Assembly (NCBI RefSeq): GCF_947500065.1
Contig: NZ_CANMQT010000003.1
Location: 248,001 to 312,000, forward strand
Direction of reading: 5' to 3'
DNA length: 64,000 bases
DNA from: an uncultured Aquimarina sp.
Lineage (GTDB): Bacteria > Bacteroidota > Bacteroidia > Flavobacteriales > Flavobacteriaceae
The notes under the pieces were generated by a model. The model was not told where the DNA came from. It did not search any database and was given only the letters and a program-made list of their open reading frames with translations. This document shows positions 8,682 through 17,583 of this stretch, one piece after another. Numbering within the stretch: position 1 is the stretch's first letter; each line of letters starts with the position of its first letter. Both the position numbers and the translations under genes were made by a program.

Positions 8682-10946
8682 TTATTTTGCAATAGGTGCT
8701 TCCATGCAATGTTCGGGTATTCCAAATCCATCGATTAAAGCCCCTATATGTGGTCGTAATTCTGTAGACAGTCGTTCTACACGTTGACGTAGTGCTTTAG
8801 ACTTCGTTCCACTAATATAGCCTTGTTCTAAATACCAAGAAGCGTCTTTCCGCAATTCGTGTAATGCATACAAAACACCTATTTTGCGAAATAACAATCT
8901 ATTTTTTTCATCTTCAATGGTGTCTGTAAAGTCTACAAAAGTAGTATATGCCAATTCCACACTATATGCTTTCCCTAAAGCCAGTAAATGCGTTTGTACC
9001 TTTAAAAAAGCTTGATACGAGGGAATTCCTTTTTTTACATAATCTCGAATACGCATAGCAATTGTATACGTCAACCTTCTGGTACGATAATCAAAAGCGT
9101 GTTTATGAAACTTTGAACTATATAAATGATCTTTGTCTGTATTATTAGTGTATGCAGGGTTAATCGTACTTAATGTATCTCCAATTCTAGCACCTAATAA
9201 TTTAAGTACGGCCGTAAAACCTGCACTATTAAATTCGGATTTAAAATCCGATAAGACACCTTTGGCAGCTAATTGCAGTAGTACATGGTTATCACCTTCA
9301 AAGGTTGTAAATATATCAACATCACCTTTTAGATCAGCGATTTGATTTTCCATCAAATATCCCTTTCCGCCACAGGCTTCTCTACACTCTTGTATGGTGT
9401 CATTTGCAAACCATGTAATGATCGATTTAAGTCCGGCTGCTTGTGTTTCTATCTTTCTTTTGTCCAGCACTGATGTATCACTATACGCTTTCATCATATG
9501 CGTGAGTGTAATATCGTATACATAACAGCTGGCAATTGATGGAGTTAAACGTAATTGGTGGCTTGGATAATCCATTAATAAATCTTCCTGCACCTTTATA
9601 CTGTCATTAAATTGTCTTCTTTTTAGCGCATGTTTTACAGCAATGGCTAAGGCTTTTTTGGCGCCACCAAGTCCGGCACGAGCAACACAAATTCTACCTC
9701 CAACCAAGGTGCCTAACATAGTAAAAAAACGTTTACTTGGGTTTTCTATATCAGAATGGTAGGTTCCATCGGGTTTAATATCACCATATTTATTTAACAA
9801 ATTCTCCCTTGGAACCCGTACTTGATGAAACCAAATTTTACCATTATCTACGCCATTGAGACCTAGTTTGTATCCATTATCTTCTATCGTAACACCAGGC
9901 ATCAGTTTGTGTTCTGCATCACGAATAGGAACTAAAATAGCGTGAACACCATGGTTTTTCCCTTCTACAATCAATTGGGCAAAAACAGAAGCCATTGATG
10001 AATGTAAGGCATTCCCTATATATTCTTTGTTATCATTTTTCCCAGGTGTGTGAATAATAATACTATCCGTTTCCTTGTCGTACGTTGCTGTAGTTTTAAC
10101 CCCTCTCACATTAGATCCATGCCCCGTTTCAGTCATAGCAAAACAACCTAAAAGATTGGCTTTTCCAGTTTCAGATAAGTAGGCATCATGATGTTTTTTG
10201 GTTCCTAATTTTTGAATACTTCCTCCAAAAAGTCCAAATTGAACCCCAAATTTCACAGCCATACTGCCATCTACATACATCATGTTTTCAAAAATAGCTG
10301 CATATCCAGGCATATTCTCAGTTCCTCCATAAGGTTTAGGGTACGCCATGGCGCCATATCCTTCTTTAGCCAAAAATTTTACTTGTTTCAATACATGTGC
10401 CCTAAACGTTTCCTTATCTCTTTTTACATCCCATTTAAAAATAGGAGCTGTTAATAGATTTCTAAAGGAATCAACAACAGCAACATGATCTCCTTTTAGT
10501 ATGTTATCTATTGCAATAGGATTGTAATAATTAGAAGTAATTTCTTTTACGATCTCTATTTCAAATAAGTGATTATAATGGTTTGGTTGAATACCGAGAT
10601 TAATTTCAATATCTTTTAAATGCGAATTAAAAGGACATTCGGCAAAATGATGACATATCATTTTTTGACTAAACGTAGAAAGCGGATACGTGTCACTTTC
10701 TACTAACTTTATTTTTGAATTAGAAATTACTTTTTTCCAATTCTTAAGTTCCTGATAGGGAGGTGGAGTTTTTTTATCTAACCATTTTATGAGGTAATCA
10801 TAGTCTTCTTTTTTAAGTGTATCATCTTGTTCTATTGCTTTTTTTACGACAGAAATTTCAGAATATGACAATAAATCATCAGACCAAATCACATAAAAAA
10901 AAGGTATGTATTGTAAAATACCAGGAGAATAAATTTTTGCTACCAT
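8682..10946 (-). CDS. Acyl-CoA oxidase/dehydrogenase family protein
   Basis: This 754-residue protein is far longer than the ~380-residue acyl-CoA dehydrogenases and fits the acyl-CoA oxidase layout. It acts in fatty-acid beta-oxidation, desaturating acyl-CoA at C2-C3; oxidases pass electrons to oxygen. Key motifs are FAMTETGHGSNVRG near residue 270 (FAD-contacting segment) and ACGGKGYLMEN near 535. Then comes FTTFEGDNHVLLQ near 560, where the Glu of FEGDN is the expected catalytic base. The N-terminal ~120 residues are an extension without a clear family signature. There is no signal peptide. It stands alone, on the opposite strand from the SBP locus. Whether it uses oxygen or ETF cannot be told from sequence. 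Confidence 0.85.
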   Translation of the reverse strand: MVAKIYSPGILQYIPFFYVIWSDDLLSYSEISVVKKAIEQDDTLKKEDYDYLIKWLDKKTPPPYQELKNWKKVISNSKIKLVESDTYPLSTFSQKMICHHFAECPFNSHLKDIEINLGIQPNHYNHLFEIEIVKEITSNYYNPIAIDNILKGDHVAVVDSFRNLLTAPIFKWDVKRDKETFRAHVLKQVKFLAKEGYGAMAYPKPYGGTENMPGYAAIFENMMYVDGSMAVKFGVQFGLFGGSIQKLGTKKHHDAYLSETGKANLLGCFAMTETGHGSNVRGVKTTATYDKETDSIIIHTPGKNDNKEYIGNALHSSMASVFAQLIVEGKNHGVHAILVPIRDAEHKLMPGVTIEDNGYKLGLNGVDNGKIWFHQVRVPRENLLNKYGDIKPDGTYHSDIENPSKRFFTMLGTLVGGRICVARAGLGGAKKALAIAVKHALKRRQFNDSIKVQEDLLMDYPSHQLRLTPSIASCYVYDITLTHMMKAYSDTSVLDKRKIETQAAGLKSIITWFANDTIQECREACGGKGYLMENQIADLKGDVDIFTTFEGDNHVLLQLAAKGVLSDFKSEFNSAGFTAVLKLLGARIGDTLSTINPAYTNNTDKDHLYSSKFHKHAFDYRTRRLTYTIAMRIRDYVKKGIPSYQAFLKVQTHLLALGKAYSVELAYTTFVDFTDTIEDEKNRLLFRKIGVLYALHELRKDASWYLEQGYISGTKSKALRQRVERLSTELRPHIGALIDGFGIPEHCMEAPIAK

Positions 10947-11142
10947 ATTATAAATTTACGACAAATAGCATACATATAGAATAGAAAAAAGAATAGAATA
11001 AAGGATAGAAAAGAGGTCACTCCAATCACGGATAGTTACAATCGAGAGTGTAAACTAAAATTTGAAACTCCTAAAAACCTTTTTTATAAATTAATGGCCA
11101 AATATTGCACATGTAACTTGAACCTAAATAGTTACTAATACT

Positions 11143-12270
11143 TCATTGTCTTTGTGAGTTCTCAACCTTTCTGATATATTCTGTAGGAGTAAAACTTGTT
11201 ATTTCTTTGAATGCCTTATAAAAAGTAGATTTAGAATTAAACCCAACATCAAACGCTATAGAAATTAGTGTAAATTCCTTATGGTCATTTTCTTTGATTC
11301 TTTTTGAAAAATCCTCAACTCGATATTCGTTAACCAGTTCGTAAAAAGTTTTTTTATAGATGTTGTTTAGAACCCAAGACAATTTATTGGTTGTAGTATT
11401 AATTTCATTAGCCAAAATAGACAAACTTAATTCTGGTCTGCGGTATCCTTTTTCTTCCTCGAAGTAGGCTTTAACCAAGTTTTGAATCTTTTGTATTTCT
11501 TTTTCATCAAGTATATTCTTTCTTTTTGCTATATTTTTCTTAATAGAGGGAAAACGAATTTTGAATATTTCTGGATGTTTTAAATTATAAAAACCTACTA
11601 TATAAATCTGTATACCAAAGATTAAACATGATATATCCCAAATCATTCTAATATCAATTGGTAATTTAACAACAAAGCGTTCAACAATGCCTAACAACCA
11701 AAAAATCATATAAATTAACAAGCCAATCAGCATGATCTTTATATACTTTACAATAGTTTGATTAAAGGATAGTTCTTGTCCTTCATTCTTCTTATAGTAA
11801 TTTAGTAGTCTATTAGATTTGAATAAATAAGCCGAGATGAAAACGAAAAATATGACGTCGTTACAAAACAATAAAGTGTTAAAATAACTGCTTAAATCCT
11901 TTATTGAATCATAAATATAAATATGAAAAAAACAGTATATTAAATACAATAGTGCTGGCAAATAGTGATAGTATGCTAACTGATAGTTTCCATTTTTATA
12001 AAAAAGTAACCGCCTAATATATGTATACACTAAAGGTCCAATAAAAAGATAAAAAGTATTAATGATATTACCATATAGCCTCAAAAAATCTCTTTCAAAT
12101 TGATGGCCCATAGCTCTTTCGAATAAAAAAAGACTATAGATAGCTAGTAAGTACTGTATAGCCCTATTTGCTCCCGTATGTTTTTTAGGGACATACTGAA
12201 TAGCAAAAATCAAAAAAATACACTGGCCAATAATTAATACCAGAAAAAGCTCATATAGAGATATACGCAT
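11143..12270 (-). CDS. Membrane AraC-type regulator
   Basis: This 375-residue protein has about seven hydrophobic segments over residues 1-225. A C-terminal AraC/XylS double helix-turn-helix follows at about 265-370; the second HTH is typical (ISIAFDVGFNSKSTFYKAFKE, then FTPTEYIRK). Such proteins are common in Flavobacteria and probably sense a membrane-linked signal. It is divergent from the serine hydrolase gene at 12533 across 262 bp, which makes that gene a likely target. It resembles the regulators at 39556-40686 and 42582-43682 in architecture. Confidence 0.88.
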   Translation of the reverse strand: MRISLYELFLVLIIGQCIFLIFAIQYVPKKHTGANRAIQYLLAIYSLFLFERAMGHQFERDFLRLYGNIINTFYLFIGPLVYTYIRRLLFYKNGNYQLAYYHYLPALLYLIYCFFHIYIYDSIKDLSSYFNTLLFCNDVIFFVFISAYLFKSNRLLNYYKKNEGQELSFNQTIVKYIKIMLIGLLIYMIFWLLGIVERFVVKLPIDIRMIWDISCLIFGIQIYIVGFYNLKHPEIFKIRFPSIKKNIAKRKNILDEKEIQKIQNLVKAYFEEEKGYRRPELSLSILANEINTTTNKLSWVLNNIYKKTFYELVNEYRVEDFSKRIKENDHKEFTLISIAFDVGFNSKSTFYKAFKEITSFTPTEYIRKVENSQRQ

Positions 12271-12366
12271 CCACTCAAAATTTTAATATTTCAGATAGTC
12301 AGGATTTAATTTTTATGTATGTACTGACTAAAAAAAAAGTCTGACACTATAGTTTAGGACATCTAA

Positions 12367-12381
12367 TAACGACAATCGTTA
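12367..12381. promoter_or_regulatory. Dyad TAACGA-N3-TCGTTA in divergent spacer
   Basis: This 15-bp inverted repeat sits between the AraC gene and the serine hydrolase gene. It is flanked by two direct ACATCT copies (12359-12364 and 12381-12386). It is a candidate binding site for the AraC protein or for the nearby LytTR regulator. Confidence 0.35.
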
Positions 12382-12532
12382 CATCTGATGACAAAAAAAA
12401 GTTTTCTTTACAAAGAATTAATGTGAAAAACTACTGCATTAATTTAATACAGTTTTTAAGAATATTCTTGTATGAATTTTGAACTCAATGAAAAACCCAA
12501 TACCTAACAATAAATAAAATTAATTTATAGTC

Positions 12533-14179
12533 ATGAAATCGAAGTATCTTTTAGTCCTTATTGTATGCCTATTAATATCATGCAAGAATAATAGTCAATC
12601 AAAATCAAGCAATTCATTATCAAACGAAATAGAGAATTTATATTTTTCAACAGTAGATTTCACAAAAATTAAAGGTAAAATAGAGAATTATTCAAAAAGC
12701 TTCGACTTACATAACGATTCTTTCCTGAGTATTATTTTCACCTTAGATAAACCATTGATAGAGAATCTTCATGAATTAGCACCAAGTCTATCTGAAGAAG
12801 AATTGTTAAGCAAAGGAAATTTTCAATTTTCATATTTGGTAGATGGGAAAATAATTTATGTAGAGAACTTAAACACCGGAGCGGGGCCAAAAACCAGAAA
12901 AACTGAGAAACTTAGACAAGTAATACCATTAGTAGCGCCAGAACAAATAAATTTTTGGGGCTGGTATATGTGGCAAAGGTTTATGAAATTTAATGGAGGG
13001 CAAGATGCATTTACAGAAGGAAACCATATGTTGAGTATCGAAGTAAGACCCTATTTAAAAGGAGATGTATTAAAAGTTGGTCCTCTTTTAGCAAAAGGAG
13101 CTATTGCTGTAGAAGTTCCTGAAATAGTTATAGATGAAAGTTTAGTTCCTGTTCAGAAAATACAACCTAATAGTGGTTGGAAAATTTCTAAAGATAATTT
13201 TGATAGTTCTAAAATTGAATCACTTAATAGAAAAATAGCAGAAGGTAGGTTTGAAGATATTAATGGAATTGTTGTAATAAAAAAAGGCAAACTCTTAATA
13301 GAAGAATATTTTAACGATGCAACAAGAGATAATTTACACAATACTAGGTCGGTAGGGAAATCATTTGCTTCTACAATACTAGGGATTGCTATTAAAGATA
13401 AATTCATAAAAGATGAAAATACTTTGCTAAAAGATTTTTACGATTTAAAATCTTATAAAAATTATAGCACAAAAAAAGATTCTGTAACTCTAAAATCACT
13501 TTTAACCATGAGTTCTGGATTTCTAGGTGATGATTGGGATGATGAAAGTCCAGGTACTGAAGATAAGATGCAATCTACCGATAACTGGGTGAAGTTTGCT
13601 TTAGATTTACCCATGCATAAAGACAAGATTATAGGCAAAGACTATAATTACTTTACTGCTGGTGTTGGTTTGTTAGGGGATATCATTCATAGATCAGTTC
13701 CTGATGGACTCGTTTCCTATGCCGACAAAAAATTATTTACGCCATTAGATATTACCAATTATAAGTGGTTTTATACCCCGCAGAATGTTGCATATACAGG
13801 TGGTGGTATAGAATTACGTGCTGTGGATTTTGCTAAATATGGGCAATTATATAAAAACAAAGGGCTTTGGAATGGTAAACAAATCTTACCTGAAGAATGG
13901 GTAGAAAAAAGTTTAACCAAACAAGTATCACAATCTTATGCTGGTATTGAAAATGGCTATTATGGTTACCTTTTTTGGAATAATATATATAAAGTAAATG
14001 GTAAAAATTATGAAGTTTCTTTTTGCGCTGGTAACGGAGGTAATAAGATTCTTGTTTTTAAAGACATTCCTTTTGTTGTTGTTATCACTACCTCGGCATA
14101 TGGTAAACCAGGTGCTCGCATCGATGTTGATAAAATGATGACTGATTATATATTACCTGCAATAATAGAGAAACAATAA
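12533..14179 (+). CDS. Lipoprotein serine hydrolase, class C beta-lactamase fold
   Basis: The 548-residue protein begins with a lipoprotein signal (LLISC lipobox, Cys at residue 17). The first ~200 residues form a beta-rich domain without a clear family signature. Residues ~225-540 form a serine-hydrolase domain: the SxxK motif is S273-V-G-K276, a YNY motif stands for YxN near residue 373, and GNGG near 501 stands for the third (K/H)TG motif. Members include esterases, peptidases and penicillin-binding-like enzymes, so the true reaction is unknown. It lies in a cluster with a LytS/LytTR pair and two further secreted serine hydrolases (16306, 17584), suggesting a shared cell-surface or peptide/ester-processing task. 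Confidence 0.85.
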   Translation: MKSKYLLVLIVCLLISCKNNSQSKSSNSLSNEIENLYFSTVDFTKIKGKIENYSKSFDLHNDSFLSIIFTLDKPLIENLHELAPSLSEEELLSKGNFQFSYLVDGKIIYVENLNTGAGPKTRKTEKLRQVIPLVAPEQINFWGWYMWQRFMKFNGGQDAFTEGNHMLSIEVRPYLKGDVLKVGPLLAKGAIAVEVPEIVIDESLVPVQKIQPNSGWKISKDNFDSSKIESLNRKIAEGRFEDINGIVVIKKGKLLIEEYFNDATRDNLHNTRSVGKSFASTILGIAIKDKFIKDENTLLKDFYDLKSYKNYSTKKDSVTLKSLLTMSSGFLGDDWDDESPGTEDKMQSTDNWVKFALDLPMHKDKIIGKDYNYFTAGVGLLGDIIHRSVPDGLVSYADKKLFTPLDITNYKWFYTPQNVAYTGGGIELRAVDFAKYGQLYKNKGLWNGKQILPEEWVEKSLTKQVSQSYAGIENGYYGYLFWNNIYKVNGKNYEVSFCAGNGGNKILVFKDIPFVVVITTSAYGKPGARIDVDKMMTDYILPAIIEKQ

Positions 14180-14413
14180 AACCGGTTGATACGTTGCCTG
14201 AATTTTGCCTTGAAACATTAAAAAAGATTAATTGAAGTTCTACATATAACAAGTGTATAAGTCGACATGTTCACTGAAATGTCACACTGAACTTGTCGAA
14301 ATGTTGTCGAATCGACAGGAGGGAAGCGTAAAGAGTGTGAAACCGAAAATTGAGGTTCATGAACTCAACTAAAAAACAATAGGAAAGGTGTGAATAAATG
14401 GGAATCACCTATT

Positions 14414-15109
14414 TTATATTTTTGCTAAAACTTCTAATTTTTTAAAAACAATAACTTTATACATAGCACTAACTGGGACTTTATTATTTTCAATTAACAA
14501 ATATGTTCTTGTTGCCTTTGTAACTCTACTCAAATTGGAAATATATGATTTATGTGTGCGTTGGAAATTTTCAGATAATAAGGTGTTGATATTAATAAGT
14601 GTTTCGGAAATCAAGTACATTCTTGAATCCGTAAAAATTTTCAAATAATTTCCAAAACTTTGAATATACAGAATTGATTTAAATGGAATATTAACAGGCA
14701 TACCATCATGTTTTATTTGAAGTTCATCATTGCCACTATTTTTTTTAGGTTGTGTTATTTTTGAAGCCGAAACTTTGTTAATTGCTTTTAAAAAGCGTTC
14801 AATTTTTATAGGTTTCAATAAATAATCTACAACACCATAATTATAACTTTCTAACGCATATTCAGAATATGCTGTAGTCAAAATAACTTTAGGCGGTTTT
14901 ATCATAGACCGCAATATTTCCATGCCATTAAGTTCTGGCATTTCTATATCAAGAAAAATGAGATCAAGGTCATTTTGCTGAATGAAATTGATAAAATCAA
15001 GCGGGTTTCCTGTACTTAGTACGATGTCTAAATTGTCAATTTTAGAGCAATATTCTTCTAACACTTTACGTGCTAGTATTTCGTCATCTATAATACCAAC
15101 TTTAATCAT
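14414..15109 (-). CDS. LytTR family response regulator
   Basis: This is a 231-residue regulator. An N-terminal receiver domain (residues 1-115) has the phospho-acceptor Asp in IFLDIEMPELNG near residue 55 and the conserved Lys in LLKPIK near 105. A C-terminal LytTR DNA-binding domain (about 130-230) contains ILYIQSFGNYLKIF and RTHKSYISNL. The start codon overlaps the end of the upstream histidine-kinase gene by 8 bp, so the two are translationally coupled and form a pair. Likely targets are the serine hydrolase genes on both sides. Confidence 0.93.
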   Translation of the reverse strand: MIKVGIIDDEILARKVLEEYCSKIDNLDIVLSTGNPLDFINFIQQNDLDLIFLDIEMPELNGMEILRSMIKPPKVILTTAYSEYALESYNYGVVDYLLKPIKIERFLKAINKVSASKITQPKKNSGNDELQIKHDGMPVNIPFKSILYIQSFGNYLKIFTDSRMYLISETLININTLLSENFQRTHKSYISNLSRVTKATRTYLLIENNKVPVSAMYKVIVFKKLEVLAKI

Positions 15110-16154
15110 TAACTGTTTTTTTTAATATCGAAACTGCTAAATCAATAGATAAATTTACATGATATTTTTCTTCCTTATCATCAATTTCTAATACGTGAGA
15201 ATTAGGATATAAAAGATTTAAACGTCTTCTCACATTTTCGAGACCCAGTCCTGTTCTTTTTAATGAAGAAACTTTGTGAGGCTTTGAATTATCAATACAA
15301 AAATGAAGCGTAGAGTTTTTTATCGAGGCAGAAATATCAATGGTACTCTGTTCATTCGTACTTTGGGCACCATGTTTAACAGCATTTTCGACAAAAGGGA
15401 TGAGCAACATCGGAGAAATCCTTAAGCCCGACACGTCTCCGTCAATTAAAAATTCAATAGTACAACGTTTACTCAATCTTTTTTCTTCAAGTAATAAATA
15501 ATTTTCTATAAACTCAAGCTCTTCTTTTAATAAAACGGTCTCTTTTTTAGAACTTTCTAGTTGATACCTCAATAATTCTGAGAGCTGCATAACAAGATCA
15601 GGAGTTTCTAATGATTGTTTCCGTGAAAGCGAATAAATACTATTTAAAGAATTAAATAAAAAATGTGGATTTACCTGTGCTTTTAAATAATTAAGTTCCA
15701 TTTCTTTTTGTAATTTTTCCTTCTCGTCAGTTTCTCTTCTGAATAGTATATTTCTTCTTAAAAAAAAGACAGCCATTCCGGCTCCAGTAGTATAAATTAG
15801 AAAAAATATCATTTTATAAACACCATACCAGCCATCCTTCACATATCCTTTCAAATAGGCCCCAATAAATACACTCCCAATAAGAAGTATTGTATATAAA
15901 AAATAACGTCTCTTATCAAAAAAAGATGGAATGAAAATAAAATGATTAATCCATATAATCCCCATAATGGCAATTGTATAATTAAGGCTATGTAAGAAAA
16001 AAGAATAATTAGTATCAAATCTATCCTTAAATGCCCACATACTTAATATCTCAAGTATAAGTACTAATAAAAAGGCGCCTATATTTATTAGGATTGTATT
16101 TTTTAATGACCTGTTAAGCATAAATTCAAAATAATAATCGGTTAAATATACCAT
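15102..16154 (-). CDS. LytS-type sensor histidine kinase
   Basis: This 350-residue kinase has four hydrophobic segments in residues 14-132 and then a cytoplasmic helix. The His_kinase motif follows (YLKAQVNPHFLFNSLNSIYS near residue 155, with the phospho-acceptor His in NPHF). The ATPase domain has the N-box FVENAVKHG near 250 and a G-box GLGLENVRRRL near 300. There is no extracellular sensor domain, so it senses through its membrane part. It pairs with the overlapping LytTR regulator and is divergent from the esterase gene at 16306. Confidence 0.93.
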   Translation of the reverse strand: MVYLTDYYFEFMLNRSLKNTILINIGAFLLVLILEILSMWAFKDRFDTNYSFFLHSLNYTIAIMGIIWINHFIFIPSFFDKRRYFLYTILLIGSVFIGAYLKGYVKDGWYGVYKMIFFLIYTTGAGMAVFFLRRNILFRRETDEKEKLQKEMELNYLKAQVNPHFLFNSLNSIYSLSRKQSLETPDLVMQLSELLRYQLESSKKETVLLKEELEFIENYLLLEEKRLSKRCTIEFLIDGDVSGLRISPMLLIPFVENAVKHGAQSTNEQSTIDISASIKNSTLHFCIDNSKPHKVSSLKRTGLGLENVRRRLNLLYPNSHVLEIDDKEEKYHVNLSIDLAVSILKKTVND

Positions 16155-16199
16155 CTATGCACAGAAATCATCCTAATTATTATACAAAAGCGGGATATC

Positions 16200-16222
16200 A
16201 ATGATGAAATGGTTTTATCATT
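16200..16222. promoter_or_regulatory. Inverted repeat in kinase/esterase spacer
   Basis: AATGATGAAA-N3-TTTTATCATT has 10-bp arms with one mismatch. It lies in the 151-bp divergent spacer between the histidine-kinase gene and the esterase gene and is a candidate operator. Confidence 0.35.
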
Positions 16223-16305
16223 TAATTATTGGGTTCATCCTATTAATGGATTTAGACATTGAATATACTATACATTTATTCAATATTTAAGTAAAAGAAT
16301 AAACA

Positions 16306-17469
16306 ATGAGAAATTACAACTTTATTATATTAATACTTGTATTTACACTATTTTTCAATTCATGCAATACTAAAAAACAGAAAGTAAACGAAGCTGATTT
16401 TCCTCGTTTAACAGAGCAGAGTGAACCAGCAGTTACCTTAGGCGAAATATCTTCACTTCAGTCAAAAGTGTTAAACAAAACTATTCCACTATCAATCCAT
16501 TTACCCGAGAACTATGATAGTTCTAAGAAAACCTATCCCGTGATGTATATGTTGGGTTCAGATTACCGAGCTCGGTTCGCCATGTTAGCTTCTACACTAG
16601 ACTACATGGGCGAGGGACAAATTCCTGAGATGATACTCATAGGAATAGATCTACCCGAAGGAAATAGTATTTTGTTGCCAACAAGGAAAAATAAAGACAC
16701 AACAATTCCGGATAATTATATTAACTTTTTTGAGACAGAGCTGATGCCGCACGTTGATAATAACTATCGGACGGCTCCGTTCAAAGTGCTTTATGGCGGT
16801 TCTAACAGTGGTTTTTTCACTGTTTACACGCTGCTCAACAACCCCCTTCTGTTTAATGGCTACTTCGCAAGCAGCCCATCAATTATGCACATACCGGCAG
16901 TGCTTCAACAAAAAATAAAAACTGGTCCGTTAAAAACGCTTTCGGAAAACAGATCTCTACACATCATTTATAGCGATGAAGAGGGGTTAACAAATCACGT
17001 TTCTGAATTCTCTCGTGTTGTAGCGGATCATAAACCAGAGAGTTTTACCTATAAAGTAGATGAATTGGTGAACCAGGGTCATGTACCAGCGATGGATTTC
17101 ACACAATTCCTTCTTGCGTTATATCCTGACTTCAATCCCTTCAATCCCGGTGAAAACCTGGAATCATTGGATACAGTGACACAACATTTCGATAGGTTAT
17201 CAAAACGATACGGGTATGAAATCAAGACACCAATATCGGTCATATTTAACCTTGGTTTTCACACGATACTAAGTAAGGATTTAATTGCCGCAGAAGAAAT
17301 CTTTCAATATTCCATAGAAGTGTATCCTGAAGGGAAGGAATCTTATCTCGGAATGGGTCTTGTACGAAGAGCTCAAGGTCAGCTTGAAAGTGCTAAGGTC
17401 ATGATCGAAAAAGCACTGATAATTGATCCAGATTTTTCACTTGCTAAAAGGTGGCTACAAAGACTCTAG
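16306..17469 (+). CDS. Lipoprotein alpha/beta-hydrolase (esterase) with C-terminal TPR
   Basis: This is a 387-residue lipoprotein (lipobox FNSC, Cys at residue 20). Residues 35-280 are a putative esterase of the Fes/IroE/esterase-D type: [13 protein letters not shown], then the nucleophile elbow YGGSNSGFF near residue 165. The catalytic His is probably in QGHVPA near 265. Residues ~315-385 form TPR-like helices ([19 protein letters not shown]). Relatives hydrolyse siderophore or acyl esters. The gene lies 115 bp upstream of the esterase/beta-lactamase fusion gene in the same direction, and the two esterase domains look related. Confidence 0.75.
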   Translation: MRNYNFIILILVFTLFFNSCNTKKQKVNEADFPRLTEQSEPAVTLGEISSLQSKVLNKTIPLSIHLPENYDSSKKTYPVMYMLGSDYRARFAMLASTLDYMGEGQIPEMILIGIDLPEGNSILLPTRKNKDTTIPDNYINFFETELMPHVDNNYRTAPFKVLYGGSNSGFFTVYTLLNNPLLFNGYFASSPSIMHIPAVLQQKIKTGPLKTLSENRSLHIIYSDEEGLTNHVSEFSRVVADHKPESFTYKVDELVNQGHVPAMDFTQFLLALYPDFNPFNPGENLESLDTVTQHFDRLSKRYGYEIKTPISVIFNLGFHTILSKDLIAAEEIFQYSIEVYPEGKESYLGMGLVRRAQGQLESAKVMIEKALIIDPDFSLAKRWLQRL

Positions 17470-17583
17470 AAATGAAACTTGGCTTTATTCATCAAAGAGC
17501 TATGAGGTGGATTTATGAAATTAAAAAAATAAATAGGCCAATTGGCTTGATCACAAATCAATTCGCTAGGAAAAACAGAAAAC

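Noticed and set aside
14260..14330. Spacer with CACTGAACTTGTCGAAATG and TGTCGA-A-TCGACA
   Set aside because: Resembles common flavobacterial REP-like debris; too degraded to annotate as an element.
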